A DNA stretch of 64,000 nt from Enterobacter hormaechei subsp. hoffmannii (GCF_001729745.1 NZ_CP017186.1:992001-1056000); one strand, 5' to 3'. Positions 19,094 through 29,176 are shown, numbered from the stretch's first letter. The notes: generated by a model not told the origin, from the sequence alone. Numbers and translations are program-made.

Positions 19094-20683
19094 TTACATT
19101 TCCTGCTGCATCAGGAGATTAAGCGCCTGTTGCTGGGTCCACAGCATCAGGTACGCCTCATATTTTTGCCGGTGGAAGGCCGCGGTTTCCGGCCGACGGG
19201 GGATGATATCGCCGGCTTTGACCATTTCCCGGGTGGCGTCGGTAAGCGTTGCCCATGCACCGCTCGCCACAGCGCCGCAAATGGCCGCGCCGAGAGTGAC
19301 CGCATCTTCTTCGGCTAAAAGGTGAATATCGCAGCCTGTGGCATCGGCATACTCCCGCAGCCAGAGCCGGTTATGAGTAGCTCCACCACAAATGACAATG
19401 CGCGACAAGGTGTGCCCATGATGTTTCAGAGTATCCATAATGTGTCGTGTGCCGTAGGCAATGGCCTGTAGCGTGGCCAGATAGAGCCTCGCCAGCGCGC
19501 GCTCACCGGTCTCTAATGTCAGACCGACTACGCTGCCCCGGGCATCAGGACGCGAACGCGGCGAGCGGTTGCCGTGGTGATCGGCCAGAATGTGCAGGTT
19601 GCGGGTGGGATATTTTTCTTCCTGTTCAAGCGCGGCTACCCAGTCGTTGAGTAATGCCACTGGATGGCATTGCGCCGCTTCTGCTTTTGCAAACAGCTCT
19701 GCGCTGACTCCGTGCTCGCGCAACGTCCAGTCGACCAGCGCCCCGGCAGCACTTTGCCCGCCTTCCGTCAGCCAGTAGCCCGGCAGCATAGCGCTCCAGT
19801 AAGGTCCCCAGACGCCGGGCGTATGGATCTCCGTCTGACTGGCAAGCATATGGCAGTTCGAGGTTCCGCTGATGAGCGCCAGCGTGCCTTCCGGGTGTGA
19901 GCCCGTCAGCGCCACGCCACCCGCGTGGGCATCGATCATGCCGCTTGCCACAACCACTTCTTCGGACAAACCCAGAGCTTGCGCTGCCTGCGGGCTAAGT
20001 TTCCCGACGCATTCAGCGACGTCCAGAATAGTGCCGGGAATTTTTGTCAGTAAGTTTTCCAGCCCCACCGCTCTGAGCAGCGATTCGCTGAACTGCGCCT
20101 CATGCGCAAGGTAGTTCCATTTGCAGGTGAGGGTGCACAGGCTGGCGACGTCCTGGCCCGTCGCTTTCCAGACCAGAAAATCGGCAAGGTCGTAAAAGCG
20201 CCAGGCCTGATTCCAGGTTTCAGGATGATGCCGCTGCAACCACAGCAGTTTTGGCAACTCCATCTCGATGCTGACCTCGCCGCCCACGTAGCACAGGGCC
20301 GGATCGCGTGTGGCATTGATGTGAACGGTTTCTTCGTGAGCACGATGATCCATCCACATAATGATGTCCTGCGATGCCGGACTGTCCGGGGAGACGCTCA
20401 GGCCGTTACCGTCAGCATCCAGCGCGACCAGCGAGCACGTGGCGTCGAAGCCAATCGAACGAATGGCGTCAGGTGAAATCCCAGAGGAGTCGACGGCTTC
20501 CCGCACCACCGCACAAACCTGCTGCCAGATTTCCACAGAGGATTGTTCCACGCGCGCATTGCTGGCGTGAAACTGCGAAATCGGACGGGTCGCGAAGCTC
20601 AAACGCTCGCCTTGCGCAGAGTAAAGCCCTGCACGAACGCTGGCTGAACCTACATCTACCCCGAGGAAATAGCCGTCACTCAT
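19094..20683 (-). CDS. FGGY-family pentulose kinase, D-ribulokinase type
   Basis: A 529-residue carbohydrate kinase with the two-domain FGGY fold: N-terminal phosphate loop GVDVGSASVRAGLY, the segment FDATCSLVALD near residue 80, and C-terminal ICGGATHNRLWLREYAD. The TCSLV stretch has been reported as a signature of D-ribulokinases (make D-ribulose 5-phosphate); this is from memory. It is not FucK, which is a separate gene at 26413. The start has AAGGAAG upstream; ATG 20686 is an in-frame alternative. It lies 11 bases after the binding-protein gene. Substrate assignment is inference; family membership is secure. Confidence 0.82.
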   Translation of the reverse strand: MSDGYFLGVDVGSASVRAGLYSAQGERLSFATRPISQFHASNARVEQSSVEIWQQVCAVVREAVDSSGISPDAIRSIGFDATCSLVALDADGNGLSVSPDSPASQDIIMWMDHRAHEETVHINATRDPALCYVGGEVSIEMELPKLLWLQRHHPETWNQAWRFYDLADFLVWKATGQDVASLCTLTCKWNYLAHEAQFSESLLRAVGLENLLTKIPGTILDVAECVGKLSPQAAQALGLSEEVVVASGMIDAHAGGVALTGSHPEGTLALISGTSNCHMLASQTEIHTPGVWGPYWSAMLPGYWLTEGGQSAAGALVDWTLREHGVSAELFAKAEAAQCHPVALLNDWVAALEQEEKYPTRNLHILADHHGNRSPRSRPDARGSVVGLTLETGERALARLYLATLQAIAYGTRHIMDTLKHHGHTLSRIVICGGATHNRLWLREYADATGCDIHLLAEEDAVTLGAAICGAVASGAWATLTDATREMVKAGDIIPRRPETAAFHRQKYEAYLMLWTQQQALNLLMQQEM

Positions 20684-20694
20684 CATGAACTTCC

Positions 20695-21645
20695 TTATTT
20701 TTTACCAAACGGATGCAGCAGTTTATCAATTTCAGGCGTGTTGATATTCTGCGCATTGACATATTTCACTGGAATATCAATTTCTTTGGCCACCGTCTGT
20801 CCGGAAATCACCGCGTTCAGCGCTTTTATGCCCTGATAACCAATCTGATAGGCGTCCTGCACCACGAAGCCCTGAATCACACCGTTTTTAAGGAAGTTAA
20901 TGATGGCTTCGGTGCTGTCAAAACCGATGACTTTTACTTTGCCCTTCAGATTCTGGCTGTCGATAGCGTTCGCAACGCCCAGGGTTGAGCCTTCGTTGGT
21001 GGCATAAATACCGGCGATATCCGGGTTGGCCTGAACCATATCAATGGTTTTATCCATCGCTTTTTGCGGGTCGCCATCGCTGTATTGCACCGGCAGTACC
21101 TGAATATTCGGGTACTTCTCTTTCATCCGCTCGCTGAACCCTTCAGAGCGCTCAATGGCGGACGTCGTCCCGGCTACGTGGGCGATAATACCCACTTTCC
21201 CCTTCTGGCCTACCTGCTCCGCCAGCGCATCCGCAGCCTGTGCGCCCGCCTTACGGTTATTGGTGGCGACAAAGCTGGCCGGGATATCCGAGTTCACGCC
21301 CGAGTCGAAGGTCACCACTTTGATCCCCCGGCTGTTGGCGGTTTCGACCAGCGGGGCAAGGGCGTTTGCATCAAGTGCGGCCAGCAACAGGCCGTTTGGC
21401 TTTTGTGCCATGGTGTTTTCGACTAACTGGATCTGTTCGGCGATTTGCGTTTCATCGGCAGGGCCAACGTAGCTGGTTTTGTCACCCAACTCTTTTGCGG
21501 CAGCTTCCGTCCCCATTTTGACTGTCTGCCAGAATTCGTGCTGGTAACCTTTACTGACCACCGGCAGGTTTAAATCTTTTGCCAGCGCGCTGCTGGACAG
21601 GATGGCAACGAGCGACAGGGCGCTCAGGATATGGCTGGTTTTCAT
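20695..21645 (-). CDS. Periplasmic sugar-binding protein of ABC transporter (RbsB-like)
   Basis: A 316-residue periplasmic binding protein of the ribose/autoinducer-2 type, giving the transporter its specificity. It has a signal peptide (MKTSHILSALSLVAILSSSA, cleavage near ALA-KD) and the two-lobed type I fold, with typical motifs VVTFDSGVNSD, GIYATNEGS and VIGFDSTEAI. The frame is open to 21735, but ATG 21645 starts the signal peptide. It lies 46 bases after the permease. By context its ligand is likely L-fucose, D-arabinose or a related sugar; the sequence alone does not show which. Confidence 0.85.
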   Translation of the reverse strand: MKTSHILSALSLVAILSSSALAKDLNLPVVSKGYQHEFWQTVKMGTEAAAKELGDKTSYVGPADETQIAEQIQLVENTMAQKPNGLLLAALDANALAPLVETANSRGIKVVTFDSGVNSDIPASFVATNNRKAGAQAADALAEQVGQKGKVGIIAHVAGTTSAIERSEGFSERMKEKYPNIQVLPVQYSDGDPQKAMDKTIDMVQANPDIAGIYATNEGSTLGVANAIDSQNLKGKVKVIGFDSTEAIINFLKNGVIQGFVVQDAYQIGYQGIKALNAVISGQTVAKEIDIPVKYVNAQNINTPEIDKLLHPFGKK

Positions 21646-21691
21646 TATTTTGCTCCGTTGTAGGGTTGGCAGGGCTTGTTGTATCGAGAAC

Positions 21692-22675
21692 CTAACGCAT
21701 TCTTTTACGTAACGTGTCCAGGTAGACGGCGGCAACGACGACCACGCCCATCGCCACCATCTGCCAGAACTGGGACACGCCCATGAGATTGAGGCCGTTT
21801 TTCAGCACGCTCATAATGAACGCGCCTATGATGGTGCCGCCAATCGTGCCCACGCCGCCCATCAGACTGGTACCGCCGATCACTACCGCCGCAATGGCTT
21901 CCAGCTCATAACCCACGCCCACGGTTGGCTGGCCTGAGTTGAGACGAGAGGCGAGGATCACCCCGGCCACGCCGGTTAACAGGCCGCAGAAGGCGTAAAC
22001 GAAAATTTTCACTCGCTGGACTTTGATCCCGGAAAGGTGTGCCGCCGTTTCATTGCTGCCGACAGCGTAGATATAGCGGCCCATCACCGTTTTCTTCAGG
22101 ATCCACATGGCGATCAGTGCCACGATGACCAGGTAGAACACCGGATAAGGCAGAACGTCGAACAGGCGACCCTGTGCTAGCAGCTTGAACTGCGGGTAGT
22201 CAGAAAAATAAATCGCGCGGCCATCGGTCATCACCATATTGATGCCGCGTACCGACATCATTAAGCCGAGGGTGGCAATAAACGGTGGTATGGTCATTTT
22301 GGTGACCAGAAACGCGTTCACATAGCCGCAAAGTCCGCCTGCGAGCACGCCTGCCAGAATACAGACCGGCAACGGCATACCAAACCCGGCGGCGATGCCC
22401 ACCGCAACCCCTGAGAACGCCACCACCGATCCAAGCGACAGGTCGATCCCGGCGGTAATAATCACAAAGGTCACGCCAATGGCCATGATGCCAATCACCG
22501 CCGTTTGCAGGGCGATAGTCATGATATTTTCAGTATTAAAGAAGAACGGAGAGCTGAAGCTGAAAAACAGAACCAGCAATACCAGGCTAAAAAGAGGCGC
22601 CAGACGCATCAGGAGCGCTTTATTTATTTTCATCGTATGACTTCCGCTTTGCGGCGATGGAACGGTAACGGACAT
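21692..22675 (-). CDS. Sugar ABC transporter permease (RbsC-like)
   Basis: A 327-residue inner-membrane permease of the ribose-type family, with about ten hydrophobic segments and the characteristic loop GINMVMTDGRAIYF. The conserved segments AGIDLSLGSVVAF and AAVVIGGTSLMGG are visible. ATG 22675 has a near-perfect ribosome site (GGAGG) inside the end of the ATPase gene, two bases past its stop, so translation is coupled. A later ATG at 22633 begins the hydrophobic part directly and is less likely. Confidence 0.88.
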   Translation of the reverse strand: MSVTVPSPQSGSHTMKINKALLMRLAPLFSLVLLVLFFSFSSPFFFNTENIMTIALQTAVIGIMAIGVTFVIITAGIDLSLGSVVAFSGVAVGIAAGFGMPLPVCILAGVLAGGLCGYVNAFLVTKMTIPPFIATLGLMMSVRGINMVMTDGRAIYFSDYPQFKLLAQGRLFDVLPYPVFYLVIVALIAMWILKKTVMGRYIYAVGSNETAAHLSGIKVQRVKIFVYAFCGLLTGVAGVILASRLNSGQPTVGVGYELEAIAAVVIGGTSLMGGVGTIGGTIIGAFIMSVLKNGLNLMGVSQFWQMVAMGVVVVAAVYLDTLRKRMR

Positions 22676-22677
22676 GA

Positions 22678-24177
22678 TTAATCCTCCAGCGTGGCGTATT
22701 GCATGATTTTTTCCTGGGTGGCGTGCTCAGCGGCTATTTCGCCGGCAATGCGGCCGCTGCGCATCACGAGTATGCGGTCGCACATTCCTAATACTTCCGG
22801 CAGTTCGGATGAAATCATGATGATCGATTTACCTTTAGCGACAAGGCGATTCATTAATTCGTAGATTTCCAGCTTGGCGCCAACGTCAATTCCCCGGGTT
22901 GGCTCATCAAAAATTAAAATATCGGTGTCTTTGCAGACCCAGCGGGCAATAATGATCTTCTGTTGATTACCGCCGCTTAAATTCAGTGCCGCCTGTTCCA
23001 GATGTGGCGTTTTTATTCGCAGCGTATCCACCAGTTTCTGGCTGGACTCCCGGCAGCGTTTTTCATCAACATTACCTGCGGCGCCAGCGTAGTCCGGGTA
23101 ATTGCCGAGCATAATGTTCATCTCAACAGAAAGGCCGAGGGCGAGTCCCTCTTTTTTGCGGTCTTCTGTTAAATAGCTGATGCCTTTTTCAATGGCGTCA
23201 GCCACGTCTTTAATACGTGTGGGGGTGCCGTTCAGCGTCAGGGTGCCAGCATCGATCGCATCGGCGCCAAACAGGGCCCGGCCCAGTTCAGTTCGGCCTG
23301 CGCCCATTAAGCCAGCGAGACCGAGGATCTCACCGCGCCAGAGGGTAAAGTTGATGTCATGCAGTACACCATTACGCGTCAGGCCGTTCACCTCCAGCAC
23401 TTTTTCTCTGCGCTGATGCGGCGGGCGTTTTGGGTAGATGTTATCGAGATTGCGGCCAACCATCATGGCGATAAGCTCGCCGATCTGAACCGTTTCATAA
23501 TCTACGGTGGCGATGTATTGTCCGTCGCGCATGACGGTCGCGCGATCGGCGATCAGCGCCAGCTCTTCCAGACGGTGCGAGATGTAGACAATCCCCGTGC
23601 CCTGAGCCTTGAGCATCCGCGTGACGTCAAACAAACTCTCGATTTCACTTTCGGTCAGCGCGGCGGTGGGTTCATCCATGATTAGCACTTTGGCATTGAC
23701 CGAAATCGCTTTGGCAATTTCCACCATCTGCTGCTGGGCTACGGTTAATTCACTGACGCGGGCGTCCGGGGCGATTTTTAAATTCAGCGTGTGCAGTATT
23801 TTCTCAACCGCCTGTCGCTGGGCGCGTTTATCTAACTGCCAGCGACTATTTTTGCAGAATTCACGGCCAATAAAGATATTCTCTTCCACGGTTAAATCGG
23901 GGAAGAGATTAAATTCCTGATGGATAATCGTAATACCTGCATGCTGAGCACTTAGCGGATCGCTGAATGATACGGATTGCCCTTCAAAGCGAATTTCACC
24001 GGCATCAGGTTGGTAAACACCGGATAATATTTTCATCAGCGTCGATTTGCCGGCACCGTTTTCACCTAAGAGGGCATGAACTTCGCCGCAGCGTAAATCG
24101 AAATCAACCTGATTCAGCGCCAGCACGCCGGGAAAGCGTTTGGTAATGCGCGTCATCTGAATAAGAGTCTCTGACAT
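22678..24177 (-). CDS. Sugar ABC transporter ATPase (RbsA-like, two nucleotide-binding domains)
   Basis: A 499-residue double ATPase of the carbohydrate-uptake type 2 family. The first half has Walker A GENGAGKST, a degenerate signature LTVAQQQMVEIAK, and Walker B VLIMDEPTAAL. The second half has a degenerate Walker A (GLMGAGRTELG) with a normal signature LSGGNQQK and Walker B ILIFDEPTRGI; this asymmetry is usual for RbsA relatives. ATG 24177, with AGGAA upstream, is chosen because the homologous region starts there. It is the first gene of the minus-strand operon and faces the divergent fucI across a 407-base control region. Confidence 0.88.
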   Translation of the reverse strand: MSETLIQMTRITKRFPGVLALNQVDFDLRCGEVHALLGENGAGKSTLMKILSGVYQPDAGEIRFEGQSVSFSDPLSAQHAGITIIHQEFNLFPDLTVEENIFIGREFCKNSRWQLDKRAQRQAVEKILHTLNLKIAPDARVSELTVAQQQMVEIAKAISVNAKVLIMDEPTAALTESEIESLFDVTRMLKAQGTGIVYISHRLEELALIADRATVMRDGQYIATVDYETVQIGELIAMMVGRNLDNIYPKRPPHQRREKVLEVNGLTRNGVLHDINFTLWRGEILGLAGLMGAGRTELGRALFGADAIDAGTLTLNGTPTRIKDVADAIEKGISYLTEDRKKEGLALGLSVEMNIMLGNYPDYAGAAGNVDEKRCRESSQKLVDTLRIKTPHLEQAALNLSGGNQQKIIIARWVCKDTDILIFDEPTRGIDVGAKLEIYELMNRLVAKGKSIIMISSELPEVLGMCDRILVMRSGRIAGEIAAEHATQEKIMQYATLED

Positions 24178-24235
24178 TGCAAAATTCCTGTGTTGGAAAG
24201 GCAATGAATCACAAGCCACAGTGATTTAGTTAATA

Positions 24236-24253
24236 AGCTAACTCGACTTAGCT
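24236..24253. promoter_or_regulatory. Candidate operator 1 of the island's LacI-family regulator
   Basis: AGCTAACTCGACTTAGCT: an 18-bp palindrome with one mismatched pair and the central CG typical of LacI-family operators. It lies 59 bases upstream of the transporter ATPase start. Confidence 0.65.
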
Positions 24254-24415
24254 TTCGTCCTTAAAAGCTATTTTAGGGTTATAATTTAGCCAAATCATTT
24301 GTATTCAAATTGTGACGTCGTGCAAAGGTATTTTGTTATTTGATTGAATTTAAACGATATGTCTAGTTTTTGCTGAATCGTAATACCTGACACTGATCGA
24401 ATTTTGACCTCTCAT

Positions 24416-24431
24416 CGTGAAACTGCTCACA
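24416..24431. promoter_or_regulatory. Candidate CRP site upstream of fucI
   Basis: CGTGAAACTGCTCACA matches the TGTGA-N6-TCACA consensus at nine of ten positions with correct spacing. cAMP-CRP activation fits a sugar-catabolic promoter. Confidence 0.55.
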
Positions 24432-24474
24432 GATCCTGCACATTTATCTTGTCTCATTTTTAGTGTGAACCCTA

Positions 24475-24492
24475 AGCTAATTCGAGTTAGCA
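24475..24492. promoter_or_regulatory. Candidate operator 2 of the island's LacI-family regulator
   Basis: AGCTAATTCGAGTTAGCA repeats the palindrome at 24236 (GCTAA-N-TCGA-N-TTAGC) with centre-to-centre distance 239 bp. It is 93 bases upstream of fucI, and repression by looping between the two sites is possible. Confidence 0.65.
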
Positions 24493-24584
24493 AATTTCAC
24501 CACTTTCCGTTCACGGCGCTGCCTGGGCGCTTTTTCACGGCTATGCCCCTGAGACGGATAGGTTAACCAACGTGAGGAAGGGCT

Positions 24585-26363
24585 ATGAAAACGATAAAAG
24601 CGTTACCCCGTATTGGCATTCGACCTGTTATTGATGGCCGCCGAATGGGCGTACGCGAGTCTCTGGAAGAGCAGACCATGAACATGGCGAAAGCCACGGC
24701 GGCGCTACTCAGTGAAAAATTACGCCACCCCTGCGGTACGCCCGTTGAGTGCGTAATTGCCGATAGCTGCATTGCCGGAATGGCGGAGTCCGCCGCTTGC
24801 GAAGAGAAGTTCAGCACGTGCCACGTTGGTCTGACGATCACCGTCACCCCCTGCTGGTGTTACGGGAGTGAAACCATTGATATGGATCCGCTGCGTCCGA
24901 AAGCGATCTGGGGCTTTAACGGCACCGAGCGTCCGGGGGCAGTATATCTCGCGGCGGCACTGGCGGCGCATAACCAGAAAGGGATCCCGGCGTTTTCCAT
25001 ATATGGCCACGATGTACAGGATGCGGGCGACGAGACCATCCCGGCAGACGTCGAAGAAAAATTGTTGCGCTTCGCCCGCGCGGGCCTGGCGGTCGCCAGC
25101 ATGAAGGGGAAAAGTTATTTGTCGGTGGGCGGCGTCTCGATGGGGATTGCGGGCTCGATTGTCGATCACAACTTCTTTGAATCCTGGCTGGGGATGAAGG
25201 TGCAGGCGGTGGATATGACCGAACTGCGTCGCCGCATCGATCATAAGATTTACGACGAGCAAGAACTTGAGCTGGCCCTGGACTGGGCGCAAGCACATTT
25301 CCGTTTCGGCGAGGATAAAAACGCTGAGCAGTATCGTCGCAATGAACAGGAGAATGCCGCGATCCTGCGGGAGAGTCTGCTGATGGCGATGTGCATCCGC
25401 GACATGATGCAGGGTAACCCAAAACTCGCTGCGATGGGCCGCGTGGAGGAATCTCTGGGCTATAACGCCATCGCGTCCGGGTTCCAGGGACAGCGCCACT
25501 GGACGGATCAGTATCCAAATGGCGATACCGCAGAGGCGCTGCTGAACAGCTCCTTTGACTGGAACGGTATTCGCCAGCCGTTGGTGGTGGCGACGGAAAA
25601 TGACAGCCTGAACGGGGTAGCAATGCTGTTTGGACATCTGATGACCGGTACAGCGCAAATCTTTGCCGACGTGCGCACCTACTGGTCGCCAGAGTCGGTT
25701 GAGCGTGTTACCGGCCAGAAACTCACTGGACGGGCTGAGCAGGGCATTATTCATCTGATCAACTCCGGCTCGGCGGCACTGGACGGTACGGCGGAGCAGA
25801 AAGATGCCGAGGGGAAACCGACCCTGAAACCACACTGGGACATTACTGAGCAGGAAGCCAACGCGTGCCTGGCCGCAACCCACTGGTGTCCGGCGGTGCA
25901 TGAATACTTTCGCGGGGGCGGTTTCTCATCAAACTTCCTTACCCGAGGTGGCGTGCCATTTACCATGACCCGCGTAAACCTCATCAAGGGGGTGGGCCCG
26001 GTATTACAGATAGCGGAAGGCTGGAGTGTTGAGCTGCCGGAACAAGTACATGACATTCTGAATAAGCGCACCGATTCAACCTGGCCCACCACCTGGTTTG
26101 CCCCACGTCTGACCGGTAAAGGCCCGTTCAGCGACGTCTATTCAGTGATGGCGAACTGGGGCGCTAACCACGGAGTATTAACCGTCGGGCACGTCGGTGC
26201 TGATTTCATCACCCTGGCGTCCATGCTGCGCATTCCCGTGTGCATGCATAACGTACCGGAGGCGCTGATTTATCGGCCGACGGCCTGGGGCGCTCACGGT
26301 ATGGATCCGGAAGGGCAGGATTACCGCGCCTGTGAAAATTACGGACCGTTATACAAACAATAA
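24585..26363 (+). CDS. fucI: FucI, L-fucose isomerase (also D-arabinose isomerase)
   Basis: FucI converts L-fucose to L-fuculose and, in E. coli and Klebsiella, D-arabinose to D-ribulose, using Mn2+. The 592-residue protein is one residue longer than E. coli FucI and very similar throughout. Visible active-site segments are [10 protein letters not shown] (catalytic Glu), FADVRTYW (catalytic Asp) and the C-terminal [14 protein letters not shown]. The start has GAGGAAGG at good distance. It leads fucI-fucK-fucU under the divergent control region. No FucP symporter gene is present; the ABC transporter opposite probably takes its place. Confidence 0.97.
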   Translation: MKTIKALPRIGIRPVIDGRRMGVRESLEEQTMNMAKATAALLSEKLRHPCGTPVECVIADSCIAGMAESAACEEKFSTCHVGLTITVTPCWCYGSETIDMDPLRPKAIWGFNGTERPGAVYLAAALAAHNQKGIPAFSIYGHDVQDAGDETIPADVEEKLLRFARAGLAVASMKGKSYLSVGGVSMGIAGSIVDHNFFESWLGMKVQAVDMTELRRRIDHKIYDEQELELALDWAQAHFRFGEDKNAEQYRRNEQENAAILRESLLMAMCIRDMMQGNPKLAAMGRVEESLGYNAIASGFQGQRHWTDQYPNGDTAEALLNSSFDWNGIRQPLVVATENDSLNGVAMLFGHLMTGTAQIFADVRTYWSPESVERVTGQKLTGRAEQGIIHLINSGSAALDGTAEQKDAEGKPTLKPHWDITEQEANACLAATHWCPAVHEYFRGGGFSSNFLTRGGVPFTMTRVNLIKGVGPVLQIAEGWSVELPEQVHDILNKRTDSTWPTTWFAPRLTGKGPFSDVYSVMANWGANHGVLTVGHVGADFITLASMLRIPVCMHNVPEALIYRPTAWGAHGMDPEGQDYRACENYGPLYKQ

Positions 26364-26412
26364 GCCGGTTTGCCAGCCTGCTCCGGCGGACTGGCAGCCT
26401 GTGGGGACCGCA

Positions 26413-27816
26413 ATGAAAAAATGTTTTCTGGTTCTCGATTGTGGCGCGACGAACGTGCGCGCCATTGCGCTGGATCCTGAAGGGAATATTGTGGCGCGAG
26501 CCTCGGTGGCGAACGAAAGCGAAAGTGTCGCTGAAAATCCGGCCTGGCACCAGTGGTCGCTCGACGCCATCATGCAACGTTTTGCCGTCTGTTGTCAGAA
26601 AATCAGCGCAGTGCTGAGCAAGCATCAACTGTGCGGAATGAGTGTGACGACCTTTGGCGTGGATGGCGCGCTGGTAGATGAGCGGGGAGAACTGCTTTAC
26701 CCGATCATCAGCTGGAAATGTCCACGAACCGTGCCGGTGATGGAAGCGGTTGCCCGTTTGTGCTCCCCGGCTGAACTACAGCAGATCACCGGCGTTGGGC
26801 AGTTTAGTTTCAACACGTTGTATAAGCTAGGCTGGCTTCAGGACAACCATCCCGATCTGTTACAGCGTGCTCACGCCTGGCTTTTTATCTCCTCGCTAAT
26901 CAACCATCGCCTGACCGGAAAAATGACGACCGATCTCACGATGGCCGGTACCAGTCAGATGTTCGATCTGCATCAGCGGTGCTTCAGCGAAACGATCTTA
27001 AGCAAGATCGGCGTGCCTCATTCCCTTTTCCCGCCGCTGGTTTACCCCGGAGAGATGATGGGTGAACTGCAGCCCGACGCTGCATCCAGACTCGGATTGC
27101 CTTGCGGTGTGCCGGTGATCTCCGCCGGGCACGATACGCAGTTTGCCCTTTTTGGCGCCGGTGCGGGAATTAATGAGCCGGTTCTCTCTTCGGGAACCTG
27201 GGAGATTTTAATGGCGCGCACCTCGCAGGTTGATACCGCTTTACTGGGGCAATACCCGGGCGCGACCTGCGAACTGGATAGCCGGACAGGGCTCTATAAT
27301 CCGGGAATGCAATATCTGGCGTCTGGCGTACTGGAGTGGATCCGCGCGCTGTTCTGGTCGCCTGATGTCAACTGGGACACTATTCTGGCTCAGGCGGCGG
27401 CAATTCCGTACGGGGCGGATGGCGTCACGATGAATACCCAGTTGCTCGATTCTCCGCTCGCTGGCTGGCAGGGCGTTACGCTCACCACCACGCCAGCCCA
27501 TTTTTACCGCGCAGCCCTGGAAGGACTCACGGTGCATCTGCAAGAAAAACTCCAGGCGCTGGAGGCGATCGCGCAATTTAAGGCGCGTGAACTCCTGCTG
27601 GTGGGGGGAGGTAGCCGCAATATGCTGTGGAATCAGCTCAAGTCCAATGCGCTTGGGATCCCGGTGAAGGTTCTTGAAGATGCAGATACGACCGTGCTGG
27701 GGGCGTCTTTGTACGGATGGTGGGGCGTCGGAGAAACGGCCAGCGCTGAGGCTGCTCGCGATCGGGTCCACTATCGTTACCGTTATTTCTATCCTGAGGA
27801 GCAAAGCCGTGCTTAA
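26413..27816 (+). CDS. fucK: FucK, L-fuculokinase
   Basis: FucK phosphorylates L-fuculose (and D-ribulose) at position 1, giving the substrate of FucA. The 467-residue FGGY kinase has [15 protein letters not shown] at the N-terminus, the conserved [24 protein letters not shown] and [14 protein letters not shown]. The frame is open upstream to 26332, but ATG 26413 gives the family N-terminus and has GGGGA before it. It lies 49 bases after fucI, and its last 8 bases overlap fucU. Confidence 0.95.
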   Translation: MKKCFLVLDCGATNVRAIALDPEGNIVARASVANESESVAENPAWHQWSLDAIMQRFAVCCQKISAVLSKHQLCGMSVTTFGVDGALVDERGELLYPIISWKCPRTVPVMEAVARLCSPAELQQITGVGQFSFNTLYKLGWLQDNHPDLLQRAHAWLFISSLINHRLTGKMTTDLTMAGTSQMFDLHQRCFSETILSKIGVPHSLFPPLVYPGEMMGELQPDAASRLGLPCGVPVISAGHDTQFALFGAGAGINEPVLSSGTWEILMARTSQVDTALLGQYPGATCELDSRTGLYNPGMQYLASGVLEWIRALFWSPDVNWDTILAQAAAIPYGADGVTMNTQLLDSPLAGWQGVTLTTTPAHFYRAALEGLTVHLQEKLQALEAIAQFKARELLLVGGGSRNMLWNQLKSNALGIPVKVLEDADTTVLGASLYGWWGVGETASAEAARDRVHYRYRYFYPEEQSRA

Positions 27817-28237
27817 AACGATATCCCCACTGATTTCACCCGAGCTGCTGAAAACGCTGGCAGAGATGGGCCATGGTGACGAGATTATTTTTGCAGACGC
27901 TCACTTTCCCGCGCACAGCCTGGGGCCAAAGACGATCCGCGCGGATGGCCTGCTCATCAGCGATTTGCTGGCCGCGGTGGTACCGCTGTTTGAACTCGAC
28001 AGCTATGCGCCACCGCTGGTGATGATGGCCCCTGTCGACGGGGATACGCTCGATATACAGGTAGAAGCACGCTATCGCAACGCACTCTTTGGTGAGGCGG
28101 AAGGGGAGGGGATTACGCGTATTGACCGTTATGCGTTTTATGCGCGGGCACAGAAAGCGTACGCCATTGTGGTGACAGGCGAGACAGCGAAATACGGTAA
28201 TATACTGTTAAAGAAAGGGGTTACGCCGTACCAATAA
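27809..28237 (+). CDS. fucU: FucU, L-fucose mutarotase
   Basis: FucU interconverts the alpha and beta anomers of L-fucose. The 142-residue RbsD/FucU-family protein contains [17 protein letters not shown] with the conserved histidines and ends [11 protein letters not shown]. Translation begins at a GTG (27809) overlapping the fucK stop by 8 bases, preceded by GAGGA. Longer open frame upstream runs inside fucK and is discarded. A terminator follows directly. Confidence 0.94.
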   Translation: MLKTISPLISPELLKTLAEMGHGDEIIFADAHFPAHSLGPKTIRADGLLISDLLAAVVPLFELDSYAPPLVMMAPVDGDTLDIQVEARYRNALFGEAEGEGITRIDRYAFYARAQKAYAIVVTGETAKYGNILLKKGVTPYQ

Positions 28238-28264
28238 AAAACGCCGGGTTAAACCCGGCGTTTT
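28236..28264. terminator. Bidirectional terminator between fucU and cyoE
   Basis: Stem ACGCCGGGTT / AACCCGGCGT bounded by A-run on the left and TTTT on the right. It marks the right edge of the sugar island. Confidence 0.88.
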
Positions 28265-28277
28265 CACTTCAGTCTTC

Positions 28278-29165
28278 TTACCAGACGTACGTCAGCAGGC
28301 TTTGTGAATCTGGCACCATGAAGTCTACGGACATCATCACGGACAGGGAGGTGATGGCGACAATCGAGAACACAAACAGCTTGCGTGCCCAGACCTTGTC
28401 ATCTTCCACTTTGTAACCGCGCAGAGCCATGCCGAGCCACCAGACGCTCACCGCAGCGGCCACCACCAGATATTTATATCCGGCGTAACCGCCCAGAGAG
28501 AGCATCAGCGTTGCCACGGCAAAAGCGATGATGTACAGCGTGATGTGGTTTTTGGCAACTGAGATGCCTTTCACGACCGGCAGAACCGGAATGTTCGCTG
28601 CCTGATAATCCTTAAAGCGGAAAATCGCGATGGCGTAGGAGTGCGGCATCTGCCACAGGCTAAAGATAGCCAGCAGGATCAGCGCACCGCTGTCGAACTC
28701 GTTCGTGACGGCGCAGTAGCCAATCACCGGCGGCGCAGCGCCGGAGAGAGAACCAATCAGCGTGCCGTAGACGGAGTGGCGTTTCATATACAGGCTGTAG
28801 ACGCCTACATACACCACGAACCCCATCACCCCCAGCCAGCAGGCCAGCGGGTTAGCACCAAACCACAGCAGCATAAAGCCAGCAATACCCAGCAAGGTGG
28901 CGTACACCAGCGAGACGGAAGGAGCAATCAGGCCTTTAACCAGCACCCGATTTTTGGTCCTTTCCATCTTCTTGTCGATATCCATGTCGATGTAGTTGTT
29001 AAATACACAACCGGACGCAACCACCAGTGACACACCGACCAGCGTGTAAATAAAGAGGGTGTAATCAATGCTGCCTTTAGAGGCCAGCAGGAACCCTCCG
29101 ATTACGGAGATCAGGTTGCCAAAGATGATGCCTGGTTTCGTGACTTGCAGGTATTGCTTAAACAT
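28278..29165 (-). CDS. cyoE: CyoE, heme O synthase (protoheme farnesyltransferase)
   Basis: CyoE farnesylates heme B to heme O for the binuclear centre of cytochrome bo3. The 295-residue membrane protein has about eight to nine helices and the UbiA-family aspartate motif [18 protein letters not shown] near residue 70. It ends the cyoABCDE operon, 11 bases after cyoD. Its farnesyl donor comes from IspA, also encoded in this window. Confidence 0.97.
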   Translation of the reverse strand: MFKQYLQVTKPGIIFGNLISVIGGFLLASKGSIDYTLFIYTLVGVSLVVASGCVFNNYIDMDIDKKMERTKNRVLVKGLIAPSVSLVYATLLGIAGFMLLWFGANPLACWLGVMGFVVYVGVYSLYMKRHSVYGTLIGSLSGAAPPVIGYCAVTNEFDSGALILLAIFSLWQMPHSYAIAIFRFKDYQAANIPVLPVVKGISVAKNHITLYIIAFAVATLMLSLGGYAGYKYLVVAAAVSVWWLGMALRGYKVEDDKVWARKLFVFSIVAITSLSVMMSVDFMVPDSQSLLTYVW

Positions 29166-29176
29166 ACTCGCCGCTC

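Larger units (their letters stand above)
24178..24584. promoter_or_regulatory. Divergent control region between the ABC transporter operon and fucIKU
   Basis: A 407-base AT-rich intergenic region with no credible gene. It contains two copies of one palindrome (24236 and 24475), a good CRP-type site (24416-24431) and a half-matching CRP site (TGTGACGTCGTGCAAA, 24311-24326). This fits two divergent catabolic promoters under shared repression and cAMP-CRP activation. Confidence 0.75.

Noticed and set aside
24720-25901. A 393-codon open frame on the minus strand opposite fucI
   Set aside because: fucI is unmistakable on the plus strand; the antisense product has no recognisable domain or ribosome site.
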